DNA of 64,000 nt from Neobacillus sp. WH10 (GCF_030123405.1 NZ_CP126110.1:3968001-4032000); one strand, 5' to 3'; numbered from the stretch's first letter, positions 40,632-50,180 are shown. Translations and numbers: made by a program. The notes: a model not told the origin generated them from the sequence alone.

Positions 40632-42893
40632 TTACACCTGTGGTTGATCAGAGTATTTTCTCTTCTCTTTCACTGTTTTAATAACGCCTTTCTTTTTAAG
40701 CTCTTTTGTCTTTAATACATACCAGAGAGGACCAGCAATACAAATGGATGAATAAACACCGACCAATAATCCTACCAACAAGGCAACAGAGAAGTTGCGG
40801 ATCGATTCACTGCCAAAAATAACAAGTGCCACTACAGTAATTAACACAGTTAAGACGGTGTTGATAGAGCGAGTCAATGTTTGGCGGGTACTTACATTTA
40901 ATACCTCAGCAATATCCGCATTTGTTTTAAGCCGTTTTTTCTTTTGCATATTTTCGCGCATCCGGTCAAAGGTAACGATGGTATCGTTAATTGAATAACC
41001 AACAATCGTTAACACAGCTGCGATAAATGTTAAATCAACCTCAAGTCTCGTAATACTGAAGAATGCTACCATAAAGAATGCATCATGGAGCAGAGACACT
41101 ATAGCTGCAATTGCCATAGATAATTCAAAACGGAAACTTACATAAATAATAATCCCGATCGAGGCTATTAAAAGCGCAATAAAGGCACTTTTCGCTAATT
41201 CCTTCCCAACAGTCGGGGAAACGGTGCTAACGTTTGGTTCAGAACCATATTCTTTATGAAACTCCGATTTCAACTTAGCAATTTCATTTTTCGAAAGAAC
41301 ACCGACAAAACGAGCTGCCCCAATATTCTGCTTTTCACCCGAAATGACCACATCATCTGTTTTCAGATGAAGCTTATCAAATGAGCTGTTAATTTGTTGA
41401 ACAGTCAACGGAGTGTTTGATAATATTTCGACACGTGTTCCGCTAGTGAAATCAATCGATAAATTTAAACGAAAGACAAAAAGCAACACTATACCGACAG
41501 TAAGTAGAATTCCTGAAATCGTGAAAAATTTCTTTCTATGTTTCACAAAATCAAGCTTGTCAAAACGAGTTGGCAGATCCAATGTATCAACATTTTCAGC
41601 GATGTCCCTAATTTCGGACTGTTTGACACCAAACCAGCTTGGCTTCTTTTTAAAGATGCCGCTATGGACCCAAAGCCCTAAAAATAGGCGTGAACCGAAA
41701 ACAGCCGTTAAAAAGCTCATTAAAATACTTACAATTAACATTGTCGCAAACCCTTTTACAGAGCTTGTCCCATAGAAGAAAAGCACACCTGCAGTCAAGA
41801 GTGTCGTTAGGTTAGAGTCAAGAATCGATGAAAAGGCATTTTTTTCACCTGCCAGAAAGGCCGCTTTAATCGATTTACCCACTTTAAGCTCTTCTCTAAT
41901 CCGTTCATAGGTAATAATGTTGGCATCGACGGCCATCCCGACCCCGAGGATAATCGCGGCGATACCCGGCAGGGTCAGGACTCCGTTCATCCAGTCAAAT
42001 ATTAAGAGGACAAGATAAATATAAATGGATAACGTAACAGTGGCGATGAAACCAGGAAAACGATAATAGAAAAGCATAAATAGATAAATGATTGCGACAC
42101 CGATAATACCGGCCAATATCGTATCATTTAATGCTTGTTCACCAAATTTTGCTCCGACAGAAGTAGAGTATACTTCCTTCAGCTTTACAGGTAATGACCC
42201 GGCATTTAAAAGATTAGCTAAGGTTTTAGCCTCTTGCGCAGTAAAGCTGCCGACAATCGAAACCGTATCTTGATTAAATATTTGCCTTACAGTTGGAGCT
42301 GATAAAAATTTGGGATTTGGTTTTGTTACTTCCGTTTTAAAGGAGTCTTTTCCTTCTTCAAAATCAAGCCAAATAACAAGCTCATTGTTTGGTGCCATGT
42401 TCATAATTTCTTCTGAAACTTTACGGAATTTATTAGCATCTTTTAATGTCAACGAAACGCTTGGAGCACCTTTTTCATCAAAAGTTTGTTTTGCCCCGCC
42501 TTGCTTTAAGTCTGACCCGTCCATCATTAGACGGTCATTAGCGTCACGGAATGTTAAATTTGCCTGTGTAGACAACATTTCACGTGCCTTGTTTTGGTCA
42601 GTGACCCCAGCGAGCTGAACACGAATTCGGTCAGTCCCTTCGATTTGGATGTTGGGTTCACTTACACCAAGGACGTTAATCCGCTTATCGAGGGCTTCAG
42701 CTGTATTTGCCAACACTTCCTTATCAATTTTTTGACCTTTTTTAGCCTGAACCTCGTACAAAACCTCAAATCCACCTTGAAGGTCCAGTCCAAGCTTAAT
42801 ATTGTTTAAAATGTTCTTGGTTGTTGCTCCCATTGTGCCCCCTAATATTAGGACCACAAGAAAGAAAGCAATAATTCTACTGCGCTTTACCAT
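40632..42893 (-). CDS. secDF: Protein translocase subunit SecDF (fused)
   Basis: Single polypeptide of 753 residues joining SecD and SecF, as in B. subtilis; it drives the late, proton-motive-force-dependent step of Sec export. The SecD half has an N-terminal membrane anchor (10-27), the periplasmic domain beginning IKLGLDLQGGFEVLYEV, and five membrane helices with GVGMAVDANIITYERIREEL. The SecF half starts near 425 with a second periplasmic loop (LNLSIDFTSGTRVEIL) and VGYSINDTIVTFDRMREN. RND-type charged residues (D in AVDAN and in INDTIV) are present. Own promoter and terminator. Confidence 0.97.
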   Translation of the reverse strand: MVKRSRIIAFFLVVLILGGTMGATTKNILNNIKLGLDLQGGFEVLYEVQAKKGQKIDKEVLANTAEALDKRINVLGVSEPNIQIEGTDRIRVQLAGVTDQNKAREMLSTQANLTFRDANDRLMMDGSDLKQGGAKQTFDEKGAPSVSLTLKDANKFRKVSEEIMNMAPNNELVIWLDFEEGKDSFKTEVTKPNPKFLSAPTVRQIFNQDTVSIVGSFTAQEAKTLANLLNAGSLPVKLKEVYSTSVGAKFGEQALNDTILAGIIGVAIIYLFMLFYYRFPGFIATVTLSIYIYLVLLIFDWMNGVLTLPGIAAIILGVGMAVDANIITYERIREELKVGKSIKAAFLAGEKNAFSSILDSNLTTLLTAGVLFFYGTSSVKGFATMLIVSILMSFLTAVFGSRLFLGLWVHSGIFKKKPSWFGVKQSEIRDIAENVDTLDLPTRFDKLDFVKHRKKFFTISGILLTVGIVLLFVFRLNLSIDFTSGTRVEILSNTPLTVQQINSSFDKLHLKTDDVVISGEKQNIGAARFVGVLSKNEIAKLKSEFHKEYGSEPNVSTVSPTVGKELAKSAFIALLIASIGIIIYVSFRFELSMAIAAIVSLLHDAFFMVAFFSITRLEVDLTFIAAVLTIVGYSINDTIVTFDRMRENMQKKKRLKTNADIAEVLNVSTRQTLTRSINTVLTVLITVVALVIFGSESIRNFSVALLVGLLVGVYSSICIAGPLWYVLKTKELKKKGVIKTVKEKRKYSDQPQV

Positions 42894-42978
42894 TATGTAT
42901 TGTTCCTCCTTAGTGCCTGTCCAATTGCACTGTTACAGACTAGCCTTATCGTAAAAAAATTAAAAAGTCACTGATTAC

Positions 42979-43007
42979 ATTATGAAATAAGTAGGAATTA
43001 CTGTCAA
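42979..43007 (-). promoter_or_regulatory. Sigma-A promoter of secDF
   Basis: TTGACA (43007-43002), 17 bp, CATAAT (42984-42979) on the minus strand. Confidence 0.78.
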
Positions 43008-43023
43008 TTTGAAAAAGGTAGGA

Positions 43024-43320
43024 TTATTTCAACAACTCTTTCAATTCATCTTCATCATCAAAGGAAAAGTCGGCAGTTTTATATGCCTCAATCGTCGCGA
43101 AGCTGATGAAATCACTCACCTTTACAGAGAGAATTTCTTGGATTAATTCGTAAAGCCGTTTTTCTTCCTTTTCCCTTTTCCACTTTTTCTTGATTAAGAA
43201 TTCCCAAAGCTCTTTTTCAGTTACAGAATCATAACCCAACAAGTGAAATTCTGCAAGCTTACTTGCTAGTGCTGGCTGTACATGGGTACGATAATGTTCG
43301 TATGTGTGACTAACCTCCAT
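43024..43320 (-). CDS. comN: Post-transcriptional regulator ComN (YrzD)
   Basis: 98-residue helical, highly charged protein beginning MEVSHTYEHYRTHVQPALAS, with KELWEFLIKKKWKREKEEKR in the middle and an acidic tail DFSFDDEDELKELLK. This is the pattern of B. subtilis ComN, which controls comE mRNA after transcription and is located at the poles. The neighbours secDF (downstream) and spoVB (divergent) match the B. subtilis order. Its role here is by homology only. Confidence 0.85.
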   Translation of the reverse strand: MEVSHTYEHYRTHVQPALASKLAEFHLLGYDSVTEKELWEFLIKKKWKREKEEKRLYELIQEILSVKVSDFISFATIEAYKTADFSFDDEDELKELLK

Positions 43321-43385
43321 TTTAAACTGCCTCCCCTGGGAAATCTCCCAATTAATTAAACCTTTGCAAAAAGCTTTTACTACTT

Positions 43386-43416
43386 GTCATGCTTTGTCCA
43401 CCATTAGGCATATAGT
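43386..43416 (+). promoter_or_regulatory. Possible sigma-E promoter of spoVB
   Basis: CATATAGT at 43409-43416 resembles the sigma-E -10 CATACAnT, with TCATGCT 15 bp upstream as a weak -35. spoVB is expressed in the mother cell in B. subtilis. Confidence 0.4.
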
Positions 43417-43460
43417 TAATTGTAAATGAATTCTTCTTTTTTGAGAAGGTGGGAAACAGC

Positions 43461-45011
43461 ATGTCAAAGTTTTTAAAAGGGACTGTTATCCTATTAGCAG
43501 CCGGCTTCATTACACGAGTTCTTGGCTTTATTTATCGAATTGTCCTTGCACGCAGCATTGGTGAAGATGGCGTCGGCTTATATATGATGGCATATCCTAC
43601 GTTTATTCTTGTGGTAACGATCACACAGTTAGGACTTCCGGTGGCCATCTCTAAAAATATTGCCGAGGCGGAAGCAAGAAAGAATTATGCTGAAATTAAA
43701 AAAATCCTTGTCGTTTCCCTCGCGATAACGATTGGCTTATCAATCATTATAACGCCTGCATTAATTTTACTTGCACCAATCCTATCAACTACACTGTTCA
43801 CCGATCCAAGGACATATTATCCATTAATAGCGATTGCACCAGCAATACCGATTATCGCCGTTTCTTCTGTTTTAAGAGGTTATTTCCAAGGACGGCAAAA
43901 CATGCGTCCATCAGCTATTTCACAGATTTTAGAGCAGATTGTAAGAATAACTTTAATCGCAACAGCGACAAAAACATTTCTCCCACATGGGGTTGAATTT
44001 GCAGCTGCAGCGGCAATGGCAGCTTCTGTTTTGGGTGAATTACTTTCGCTCGTTTATCTATTAACCACATTTAAATTGAAAAAGCGGTTTAAGCTCAGAA
44101 AAAATTTCTTTCAATTCGTTCAAAAAGGAAAGAGAACATTCAACGAATTAATGGAGATTGCACTGCCAACAATGGGAAGCAGGATGATTGGTTCGATCGC
44201 CTGGTTTTTTGAACCGATTGTTGTTGCCCACAGCTTAGCCCTTGCAGGGGTAATCGCAGTAAATGCAACAAAACAATATGGAGCCTTAACCGGCTACGCG
44301 ATGCCGTTATTAATGCTGCCTTCATTCGTTACTTTTTCATTATCCACATCACTTGTTCCAGCAATCAGTGAGGCTATTACAAGAAACAACCATAAATTGA
44401 TTGAATACCGTTTGCAGCAAGCATTGCGTTTTGTTTTTTTAACAGGTGGACTTGCTGTAATTGTCCTTTATGTATTAGCAGACCCGCTCATGCAGCTCAT
44501 GTACGGTTCAACAAAGGGTTCATATCTTATCCGTATTATGGCACCATTCTTTTTGTTTTATTATTATCAAGGTCCGCTGCAAGCAGTTTTACAGGCATTA
44601 AACCTTGCGAGAGCTGCGATGATTAATAGCCTTATTGGAGCAGTTGTTAAAACGGCGGTGATTTTTTTACTCGCCTCCCAGCCCTCGTTCGGGATTATCG
44701 GAGCAGCGCTCGGGATTATCGTCGGCTTTGTGCTCGTAACGGGTCTCCACTTTGCAACTGTAATGAAAAAAGTTGCCTTTTCATTTTATATACGTGATTA
44801 TTTAAAGGGATTTCTAGCTATGGGGGTATCGGGTTGGTTAGGCTTTTGGATCTTTAAGAATATCTCCTTAAATGGACCCCTAGCTTTAAGAACATTAACT
44901 GCAATACTCGTAATGTCCATTTCCTATTTCCTTATGTTGGTTGTATTCCGTCTAATTAAAAAAGATGAGCTTAAACGAATTCCATGGATTGGAAACCTGT
45001 TTTCATTTTAA
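43461..45011 (+). CDS. spoVB: Stage V sporulation protein B (MATE/MOP-family flippase)
   Basis: Polytopic membrane protein of 516 residues with about 14 helices, thought to flip lipid-linked precursor for spore cortex peptidoglycan. I use ATG 43461 (AAGGTGG, 8 nt) giving MSKFLKGTVILLAAGFITRV; a GTG four codons earlier lies in the ribosome site. Conserved stretches include GEDGVGLYMMAYPTFILVVT, SSVLRGYFQGRQNM and YYYQGPLQAVLQALNLA. It is divergent from comN, with a sigma-E-like promoter. Confidence 0.95.
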   Translation: MSKFLKGTVILLAAGFITRVLGFIYRIVLARSIGEDGVGLYMMAYPTFILVVTITQLGLPVAISKNIAEAEARKNYAEIKKILVVSLAITIGLSIIITPALILLAPILSTTLFTDPRTYYPLIAIAPAIPIIAVSSVLRGYFQGRQNMRPSAISQILEQIVRITLIATATKTFLPHGVEFAAAAAMAASVLGELLSLVYLLTTFKLKKRFKLRKNFFQFVQKGKRTFNELMEIALPTMGSRMIGSIAWFFEPIVVAHSLALAGVIAVNATKQYGALTGYAMPLLMLPSFVTFSLSTSLVPAISEAITRNNHKLIEYRLQQALRFVFLTGGLAVIVLYVLADPLMQLMYGSTKGSYLIRIMAPFFLFYYYQGPLQAVLQALNLARAAMINSLIGAVVKTAVIFLLASQPSFGIIGAALGIIVGFVLVTGLHFATVMKKVAFSFYIRDYLKGFLAMGVSGWLGFWIFKNISLNGPLALRTLTAILVMSISYFLMLVVFRLIKKDELKRIPWIGNLFSF

Positions 45012-45048
45012 AAAGAAGACATGCCGAATGGCGTGTCTTCTTAGTTTT
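45012..45048. terminator. Bidirectional terminator between spoVB and yrbG
   Basis: AAGAAGACA.GCC/GGC.TGTCTTCTT stem between convergent genes. Its right arm overlaps the yrbG stop codon. Confidence 0.78.
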
Positions 45049-45712
45049 CATCCTTTAAATCAATGAAGAACCTCTCGTTTTCAAAGCTACAAAAGGAAAT
45101 TCTTTTTATATCCCTATATCCCCTTTTTTTCAATTCTTGACGAAGCCACAAGTTTGTTTTGTTGATTCTTTTCAAATTTTCTTCCTCAATATTACCATCT
45201 AAAATTAATGGAATCGTAATATCACCATTCTTACTTGGATTCTTTGGCTTTTTTGGGTCCTCTACTTTTTCAATGACAGATAAGCTTCCTGACGATTCCA
45301 GAATGGCAAACTCGACATCTGCAATACTGCGAATGTCTTTTTCTCGTAATTGGGTCATTAAATCGTCGAAATTATAACGCTGCTTCCGCATCGCCACTTC
45401 GTCAATTTTTCCCCTGTTTATGATAATGCTGGGCCTACCCTCGACAAGATCCCGAAATTTTTTGCTCTTTAATGAAATTATCGCCATTATTAATTGGATA
45501 ATCATTAATATAACCATCGGTAATATTGCATGAAATATCTTGACATTCGGTCTTTCAATGGCAACGACCGCTAGTTCGCCAATCATGATAAATACAACAA
45601 GATCAAGGATGCTTAGTTCTCCAATTTCCCTCTTTCCCATTAAGCGGAATATGACCAGGATGAGTAAATAAAATAAAATTGTTCGAGCTACTATCGTTAT
45701 ATAATCTGCCAC
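45041..45712 (-). CDS. yrbG: DUF421 membrane protein YrbG
   Basis: 223 residues with three N-terminal membrane helices (about 8-26, 33-52, 62-82) containing RLMGKREIGELSILDLVVFI, then the cytosolic YetF/DUF421 domain with ALIINRGKIDE-type sequence (PSIIINRGKIDEVAMRKQRY) and DLMTQLREKDIRSIADVEFA. This is the standard YetF-family layout; several paralogues occur in Bacilli, some affecting spore germination. Function of this one is unknown. Convergent with spoVB. Confidence 0.88.
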   Translation of the reverse strand: MADYITIVARTILFYLLILVIFRLMGKREIGELSILDLVVFIMIGELAVVAIERPNVKIFHAILPMVILMIIQLIMAIISLKSKKFRDLVEGRPSIIINRGKIDEVAMRKQRYNFDDLMTQLREKDIRSIADVEFAILESSGSLSVIEKVEDPKKPKNPSKNGDITIPLILDGNIEEENLKRINKTNLWLRQELKKRGYRDIKRISFCSFENERFFIDLKDEN

Positions 45713-45947
45713 AGCTGTCCGCCCCTTTTTTTCATTCCAAAATATTATTTACATTCTTGAAAGAAAAATTAGAGGAATTATATACCAAACAATTCTTTTA
45801 ATGTTAAAAGTATCGAAAAATTAATTCTACTTTTTCCGTTCCATGAATACGCTTGTACTAGGAAAGAAACTTGTATGCAAGGCCAGCATTACAGAAAAAT
45901 GAAGAACGATCCTGCCGGCCTACAAGCACTGAAGGGGGAGAGTTAAA

Positions 45948-46340
45948 ATCGAATCGAAAAGCTTTGGTACATCCATTTTGTACGGATTAACTTTTATTTT
46001 TGCTTTTGCTGTAATATGCAGCCTTATTTTTGGGTTAATCCTTAGGTTTACATCTGCTCGGGAAGGATCTCTTCAATATGTCATTACAGCCTTATCATTC
46101 ATTGGGCTATTTGGAGGCGGTTTTCTTTCCGGAGGTAAACGGAAAGAAAGAGGCTGGCTAATTGGCGGATTAACGGGGCTGATTTATTCATTTGTTGTAT
46201 TCTTGTTTCAATACCTTGGCTATGATCGTTTGTTTAACGCGGAGCAAGTTATTTATCATACCTGCTATACTTTAATAGCAATGATGGGTGGAATTTTAGG
46301 GGTTAATATCGCAACGAATAACTCCCGGCGATCAGCATAG
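45948..46340 (+). CDS. yrzE: TIGR04086 family membrane protein YrzE, probable ATC start
   Basis: Four-helix membrane protein of about 130 residues; helices near 11-33, 43-57, 70-88 and 101-121. The visible frame from TTG 45978 has no ribosome site. Ten codons earlier an in-frame ATC lies 7 nt after AAGGGGGAG, and reading from it gives (M)ESKSFGTSILYG, which matches how I recall members of the family beginning. An in-frame TGA at 45930 limits the start, and no ATG, GTG or TTG lies between. It precedes yajC on the opposite strand. Function is unknown. Confidence 0.72.
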   Translation: MESKSFGTSILYGLTFIFAFAVICSLIFGLILRFTSAREGSLQYVITALSFIGLFGGGFLSGGKRKERGWLIGGLTGLIYSFVVFLFQYLGYDRLFNAEQVIYHTCYTLIAMMGGILGVNIATNNSRRSA

Positions 46341-46374
46341 AAAAAGGAAGCCATATGGTGGCTTCCTTTTTTTC
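46341..46374. terminator. Bidirectional terminator after yrzE and near yajC
   Basis: AAAGGAAGCCA/TGGCTTCCTTT 11-bp stem with a 5-nt loop and T7 on the plus strand, A/T-rich on the other side. Confidence 0.85.
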
Positions 46375-46394
46375 ATAATCGAAATTGAACTTCG

Positions 46395-46443
46395 ATGAAT
46401 GTCTAGCACAAGCACCGTTAAACAGATGCTTCCGCTTTTCTTT
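46395..46443. repeat. Probable degenerate repeat downstream of yajC
   Basis: TGTCTAGCACAAGCACCG and GATGCTTCCGCTTTTC resemble the outer parts of family III (TCTAGCTNCAGCGCC...GGCGCTTTCGC). Homology is weak. Confidence 0.35.
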
Positions 46444-46734
46444 TTACTTTGAAAGACTTACGCCTTCACCGGCACCAGCCTCAGTAACTTCACGAATGGC
46501 ATTACGGTCATATGTAAGACGGCTGCCGTCTCCACATTTAATTACGACTTTATTATCATCGATTGAATCGATAAAACCATGTAAACCACCAATCGTGACG
46601 ATTTTATCACCCTTTTTCAATTCGTTTTGCATTTGTGCAACTGCTTTTTGGCGTTTTTGCTGCGGGCGAATTAATAGGAAATAAAATAATACAAACATTA
46701 ATATTAATGGAATGATTGTACCCAAACCTTGCAT
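46444..46734 (-). CDS. yajC: Sec translocon accessory protein YajC (YrbF)
   Basis: 96 residues: one N-terminal membrane helix (GTIIPLILMFVLFYFLLIRP, about 5-24), the conserved RPQQKRQKA right after it, and a cytosolic domain with GDKIVTIGGLHGFIDSI. YajC associates with SecDF and YidC-type insertases. Here it follows tgt by 29 nt, the usual queA-tgt-yajC order, while secDF lies 3.7 kb away. Start ATG has a good ribosome site (GGAGGG). Confidence 0.95.
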   Translation of the reverse strand: MQGLGTIIPLILMFVLFYFLLIRPQQKRQKAVAQMQNELKKGDKIVTIGGLHGFIDSIDDNKVVIKCGDGSRLTYDRNAIREVTEAGAGEGVSLSK

Positions 46735-46763
46735 CTTGTTTCCCTCCTTTCAAAATGGTTCTA

Positions 46764-47903
46764 TTAGAAATTTTTCGCGTTCGGTTTGTTAAAACCATAA
46801 CGTTCAAAAAACTCTTCACGGAAATCACCAAGCCGGTCTTCCATAATGGCTTGTCTGACTTTCTCCATTAATCTTAACAGAAAATAAAGATTATGGTAAG
46901 ACGTTAAACGAATTCCAAATGTTTCATCGCATTTAATCAAGTGCCGGATATAGGCCCTGCTATAATTTCGGCATGTGTAGCAATCGCATTCTGGATCCAG
47001 CGGCCCAAAATCTCTCGCATATTGGGCATTCTTCACAACAAGACGACCATTGCTTGTCATTAATGTACCATTTCTGGCTATACGTGTTGGCAGAACACAG
47101 TCAAACATATCGATTCCTCGAATTGAGCCATCAATTAACGAGTCGGGAGAACCCACTCCCATTAAATACCTTGGTTTATTTGTCGGCAGTAGCGGTGTTG
47201 TGAACTCAAGCATTCGATTCATTATATCCTTTGGTTCACCGACAGATAAGCCTCCTACAGCATATCCAGGGAAATCAAGAGAAGTAAGGTCCCTCGCACT
47301 TTGTTTACGGAGTTCCTCATATTCTCCTCCTTGGACGATCCCAAATAAACCTTGGTCTTCAGGGCGCTGATGCGCATTTAAACAGCGCTCAGCCCATCTG
47401 GATGTCCGCTTGACAGACTTCTTCATATAATCAAAAGTGGCCGGATATGGAGGGCACTCATCAAAGGCCATCATAATATCAGAACCAAGGGCATTCTGGA
47501 TTTCCATCGCCTTTTCCGGCGATAAAAATAACTTCTCACCGCTCATATGATTGCGGAAATGAACCCCTTCTTCTTCAATCTTACGGAATTCACTTAAACT
47601 GAATACCTGGAATCCTCCCGAATCCGTTAAGATCGCCCGGTCCCAGTTCATAAATTTATGAAGACCGCCTGCTTCTCTAATAATCTCATGTCCAGGGCGA
47701 AGCCACAAATGATATGTATTGCTTAATATGATCCCGGCACCCATTTCTTTTAAATCTTCCGGCGACATCGTTTTTACGGTCGCAAGGGTTCCAACCGGCA
47801 TGAAGGCTGGGGTATCAAAGGAGCCGTGCGGTGTATGGACGCGCCCAAGCCGGGCACCCGTTTGTTTACATGTTTTAATTAATTCATAGCGAATCGCAGT
47901 CAA
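46764..47903 (-). CDS. tgt: Queuine tRNA-ribosyltransferase (preQ1-inserting TGT)
   Basis: Exchanges G34 for preQ1 in tRNA Asp, Asn, His and Tyr. I place the start at TTG 47903 (MTAIRYELIKTCKQ), 8 nt after AAGGAG, giving 379 residues; an upstream start is not supported. Nucleophile and base-binding regions are seen in ILTDSGGFQVFSL (Asp near 90), GSDIMMAFDECPPYPA and the catalytic Asp in DMFDCVLPTRIARNG. The zinc site CDCYTCRNYSRAYIRHL has three Cys and one His. It forms the queuosine pair with queA upstream. Confidence 0.97.
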   Translation of the reverse strand: MTAIRYELIKTCKQTGARLGRVHTPHGSFDTPAFMPVGTLATVKTMSPEDLKEMGAGIILSNTYHLWLRPGHEIIREAGGLHKFMNWDRAILTDSGGFQVFSLSEFRKIEEEGVHFRNHMSGEKLFLSPEKAMEIQNALGSDIMMAFDECPPYPATFDYMKKSVKRTSRWAERCLNAHQRPEDQGLFGIVQGGEYEELRKQSARDLTSLDFPGYAVGGLSVGEPKDIMNRMLEFTTPLLPTNKPRYLMGVGSPDSLIDGSIRGIDMFDCVLPTRIARNGTLMTSNGRLVVKNAQYARDFGPLDPECDCYTCRNYSRAYIRHLIKCDETFGIRLTSYHNLYFLLRLMEKVRQAIMEDRLGDFREEFFERYGFNKPNAKNF

Positions 47904-47990
47904 ATTGTTGTCTCCTTCCTTATGCAAAACATAAATAGTGTTTCACGACACCATTTACAACGGAATTTTATTCAAAGAACCATCCTTGCC

Positions 47991-48105
47991 AATAAAGGCG
48001 GTGTGTGCAGAGCTAGACTTCACTACAAACGAGTGAGCAAAATGTATATTTACAGCATCAATTGGATATAAAGATTCCCTTTTGCGGCGCTTCGCTCCTT
48101 TTCCC
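47991..48105 (+). repeat. Dispersed repeat family IV, copy 2
   Basis: AATAAAGGCGGTGTGTGCAG start, AGAGCTAGACTTC next, and TTTTGCGGCGCTTCGCTCC then TTTTCCC end, directly abutting the queA stop region. Confidence 0.78.
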
Positions 48106-48109
48106 TACC

Positions 48110-49138
48110 CTAGATGATGAACATGGCATCGCCAAAGCTGAAGAAGCGATAGCGCTCCTCAACAGCTGTGTTGTAGGCGTGCAGAATATTTTCTCTTCCT
48201 GCTAAAGCACTAACAAGCATAATCAAGGTTGATTTTGGCAAATGGAAATTGGTAATCATACCATTGATTGCTTTAAATTCATACCCTGGATAAATAAAAA
48301 TACTTGTCCAGCCGCTGCCCTCGGTGAACTGTCCATCATTTTGTGAGGCAATTGTTTCCAATGTTCTCGTTGAAGTTGTCCCAACAGTAATGATTCTCCC
48401 GCCCTTATCTCTTACTTCGTTCAGCAAGTGGGCCGTCTCGTCTGTTACTGTATAAAATTCAGAGTGCATATCATGCTCTAGTACATCATCAACACTTACA
48501 GGCCGAAAAGTACCAAGCCCAACATGCAGCGTGATAAAGGCGATATGGACACCCATGTCTTTTATCTCTTCCAATAATGGCTCCGTAAAATGAAGCCCTG
48601 CTGTAGGGGCTGCGGCTGAACCAGGTTCGCGGGCATAGACTGTCTGATAGCGATCCCGGTCATCAAGCTGCTCTTTTATGTATGGAGGCAGCGGCATTTC
48701 ACCTAATTGGTTAAGCACCTCGTAAAATATACCTTCGTATTTAAAATCTAATACTCTGCCGCCATGGTCTGATGTCCCCGTACAAACTGCTGTGAGAAGG
48801 CCATCACCAAATTCAATTTCGGTTCCTTCCTTCACTCGCTTTGCCGGTTTCACGAGTGTTTCCCACTTGTCGCCTTCAAGCTGTTTTAACAAAAGGACTT
48901 CAATTTTGGCACCGGTATCTTTTTTCACACCAAAAAGGCGTGCAGGCAATACCTTGGTATCATTTAAGACAAGGCAATCCCCTTCACGCAAATACTTGGT
49001 TATCTCTTTAAACACTTCATGCTTAATCTCACCTGTTTTTTTATCCAGCACCATCAATCGGCTTTCTGCGCGATTTTTAAGCGGGACTTGGGCAATTAAT
49101 TCTTCAGGCAAATGAAAATCAAACAAGTCTACTTTCAT
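48110..49138 (-). CDS. queA: tRNA preQ1(34) S-adenosylmethionine ribosyltransferase-isomerase QueA
   Basis: Makes epoxyqueuosine by transferring the ribosyl part of SAM to preQ1 in tRNA. 342 residues, normal length, beginning MKVDLFDFHLPEELIAQVPL. Conserved blocks: LVLNDTKVLPARLFG (about 55-69), REPGSAAAPTAGLHFTEPLL (about 170-189), FITLHVGLGTFRPV and MITNFHLPKSTLIMLVSA near the C-terminus. Lies 30 nt after ruvB, upstream of tgt, from which a family IV repeat separates it. Confidence 0.97.
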   Translation of the reverse strand: MKVDLFDFHLPEELIAQVPLKNRAESRLMVLDKKTGEIKHEVFKEITKYLREGDCLVLNDTKVLPARLFGVKKDTGAKIEVLLLKQLEGDKWETLVKPAKRVKEGTEIEFGDGLLTAVCTGTSDHGGRVLDFKYEGIFYEVLNQLGEMPLPPYIKEQLDDRDRYQTVYAREPGSAAAPTAGLHFTEPLLEEIKDMGVHIAFITLHVGLGTFRPVSVDDVLEHDMHSEFYTVTDETAHLLNEVRDKGGRIITVGTTSTRTLETIASQNDGQFTEGSGWTSIFIYPGYEFKAINGMITNFHLPKSTLIMLVSALAGRENILHAYNTAVEERYRFFSFGDAMFII

Positions 49139-49168
49139 CTTATGACATCCTAATCTGTAATAAAATTA

Positions 49169-50170
49169 TCATGGAGAAGGTATTTCCATCCCAAAATGGT
49201 GATAAACTGCAGCTGTTACTACTCTTCCCCTTGGGGTGCGCTGTAAAAAGCCGATTTGCAGTAAATATGGTTCATAAACATCTTCAATAGTTTCGGCTTC
49301 TTCGCCAATAGATGCTGCAATTGTATCTAAGCCAACAGGGCCGCCGCGGAATTTTTCAACTATTCCTTTTAATAGTTTGTGATCGATATGATCAAGACCA
49401 AGACGATCAACCTGCAACAGTTCAAGAGCTTCCTTTGCAAGGACAAGGTTAATTGTACCATTTCCCTTTACTTGAGCAAAATCTCTCACCCTGCGGAGAA
49501 GCCGATTAGCAATCCTCGGGGTTCCCCTTGCTCTCCTGGCAATTTCAGCAGCTGAAGGTTCATCAATTTCCGTCTCAAACAGATCAGCCGTTCTTATGAC
49601 AATATGTTTTAACTGATCTTCTTTATAATACTCGAGCCTGCTCAAAACTCCAAATCGATCCCGTAGAGGGGCTGATAAGGATCCCGCCCTTGTTGTCGCA
49701 CCGACAAGAGTAAACGGCGGGAGGTCGAGGCGGACAGACCGGGCACTGGGGCCTTTGCCAATCACGATATCAAGGCAAAAATCCTCCATCGCCGGATACA
49801 GTACCTCTTCAATTGTCCGCGGCAGCCTGTGAATCTCATCAATAAATAACACGTCCCCAGGCTCTAGCGCCGTTAGAATTGCAGCTAAATCGCCGGGTCT
49901 TTCAATGGCCGGTCCTGAGGTTGTCCGAATGTTGACGCCCATTTCATTGGCAATAATGCAAGCTAGAGTTGTCTTCCCTAATCCAGGCGGCCCGTAAAGG
50001 AGCACATGGTCTAACGTTTCCTTCCGAAGTTTTGCTGCCTTAATAAAAATTTCGAGATTTTCCTTCACCTGATTCTGCCCAATATATTGCCTTAAGGTTT
50101 GCGGTCGAAGGCTTTGTTCAATGCTTATCTCGCTTTCGTTCACTTCACTAGAAATAATCCGCTCTTCCAT
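49169..50170 (-). CDS. ruvB: Holliday junction branch migration ATPase RuvB
   Basis: AAA+ motor of the RuvAB branch-migration complex. 333 residues. N-terminal RPQTLRQYIGQNQVKENLEI, Walker A LLYGPPGLGKTTLA (about 58-71), Walker B VLFIDEIHRLPR (about 107-118), sensor 1 LVGATTRAGSLS, arginine finger near APLRDRFGV, and a C-terminal winged helix ending GFLQRTPRGRVVT. It starts 10 nt after ruvA on the same transcript. Confidence 0.98.
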   Translation of the reverse strand: MEERIISSEVNESEISIEQSLRPQTLRQYIGQNQVKENLEIFIKAAKLRKETLDHVLLYGPPGLGKTTLACIIANEMGVNIRTTSGPAIERPGDLAAILTALEPGDVLFIDEIHRLPRTIEEVLYPAMEDFCLDIVIGKGPSARSVRLDLPPFTLVGATTRAGSLSAPLRDRFGVLSRLEYYKEDQLKHIVIRTADLFETEIDEPSAAEIARRARGTPRIANRLLRRVRDFAQVKGNGTINLVLAKEALELLQVDRLGLDHIDHKLLKGIVEKFRGGPVGLDTIAASIGEEAETIEDVYEPYLLQIGFLQRTPRGRVVTAAVYHHFGMEIPSP

Positions 50171-50180
50171 AAATCATCAC

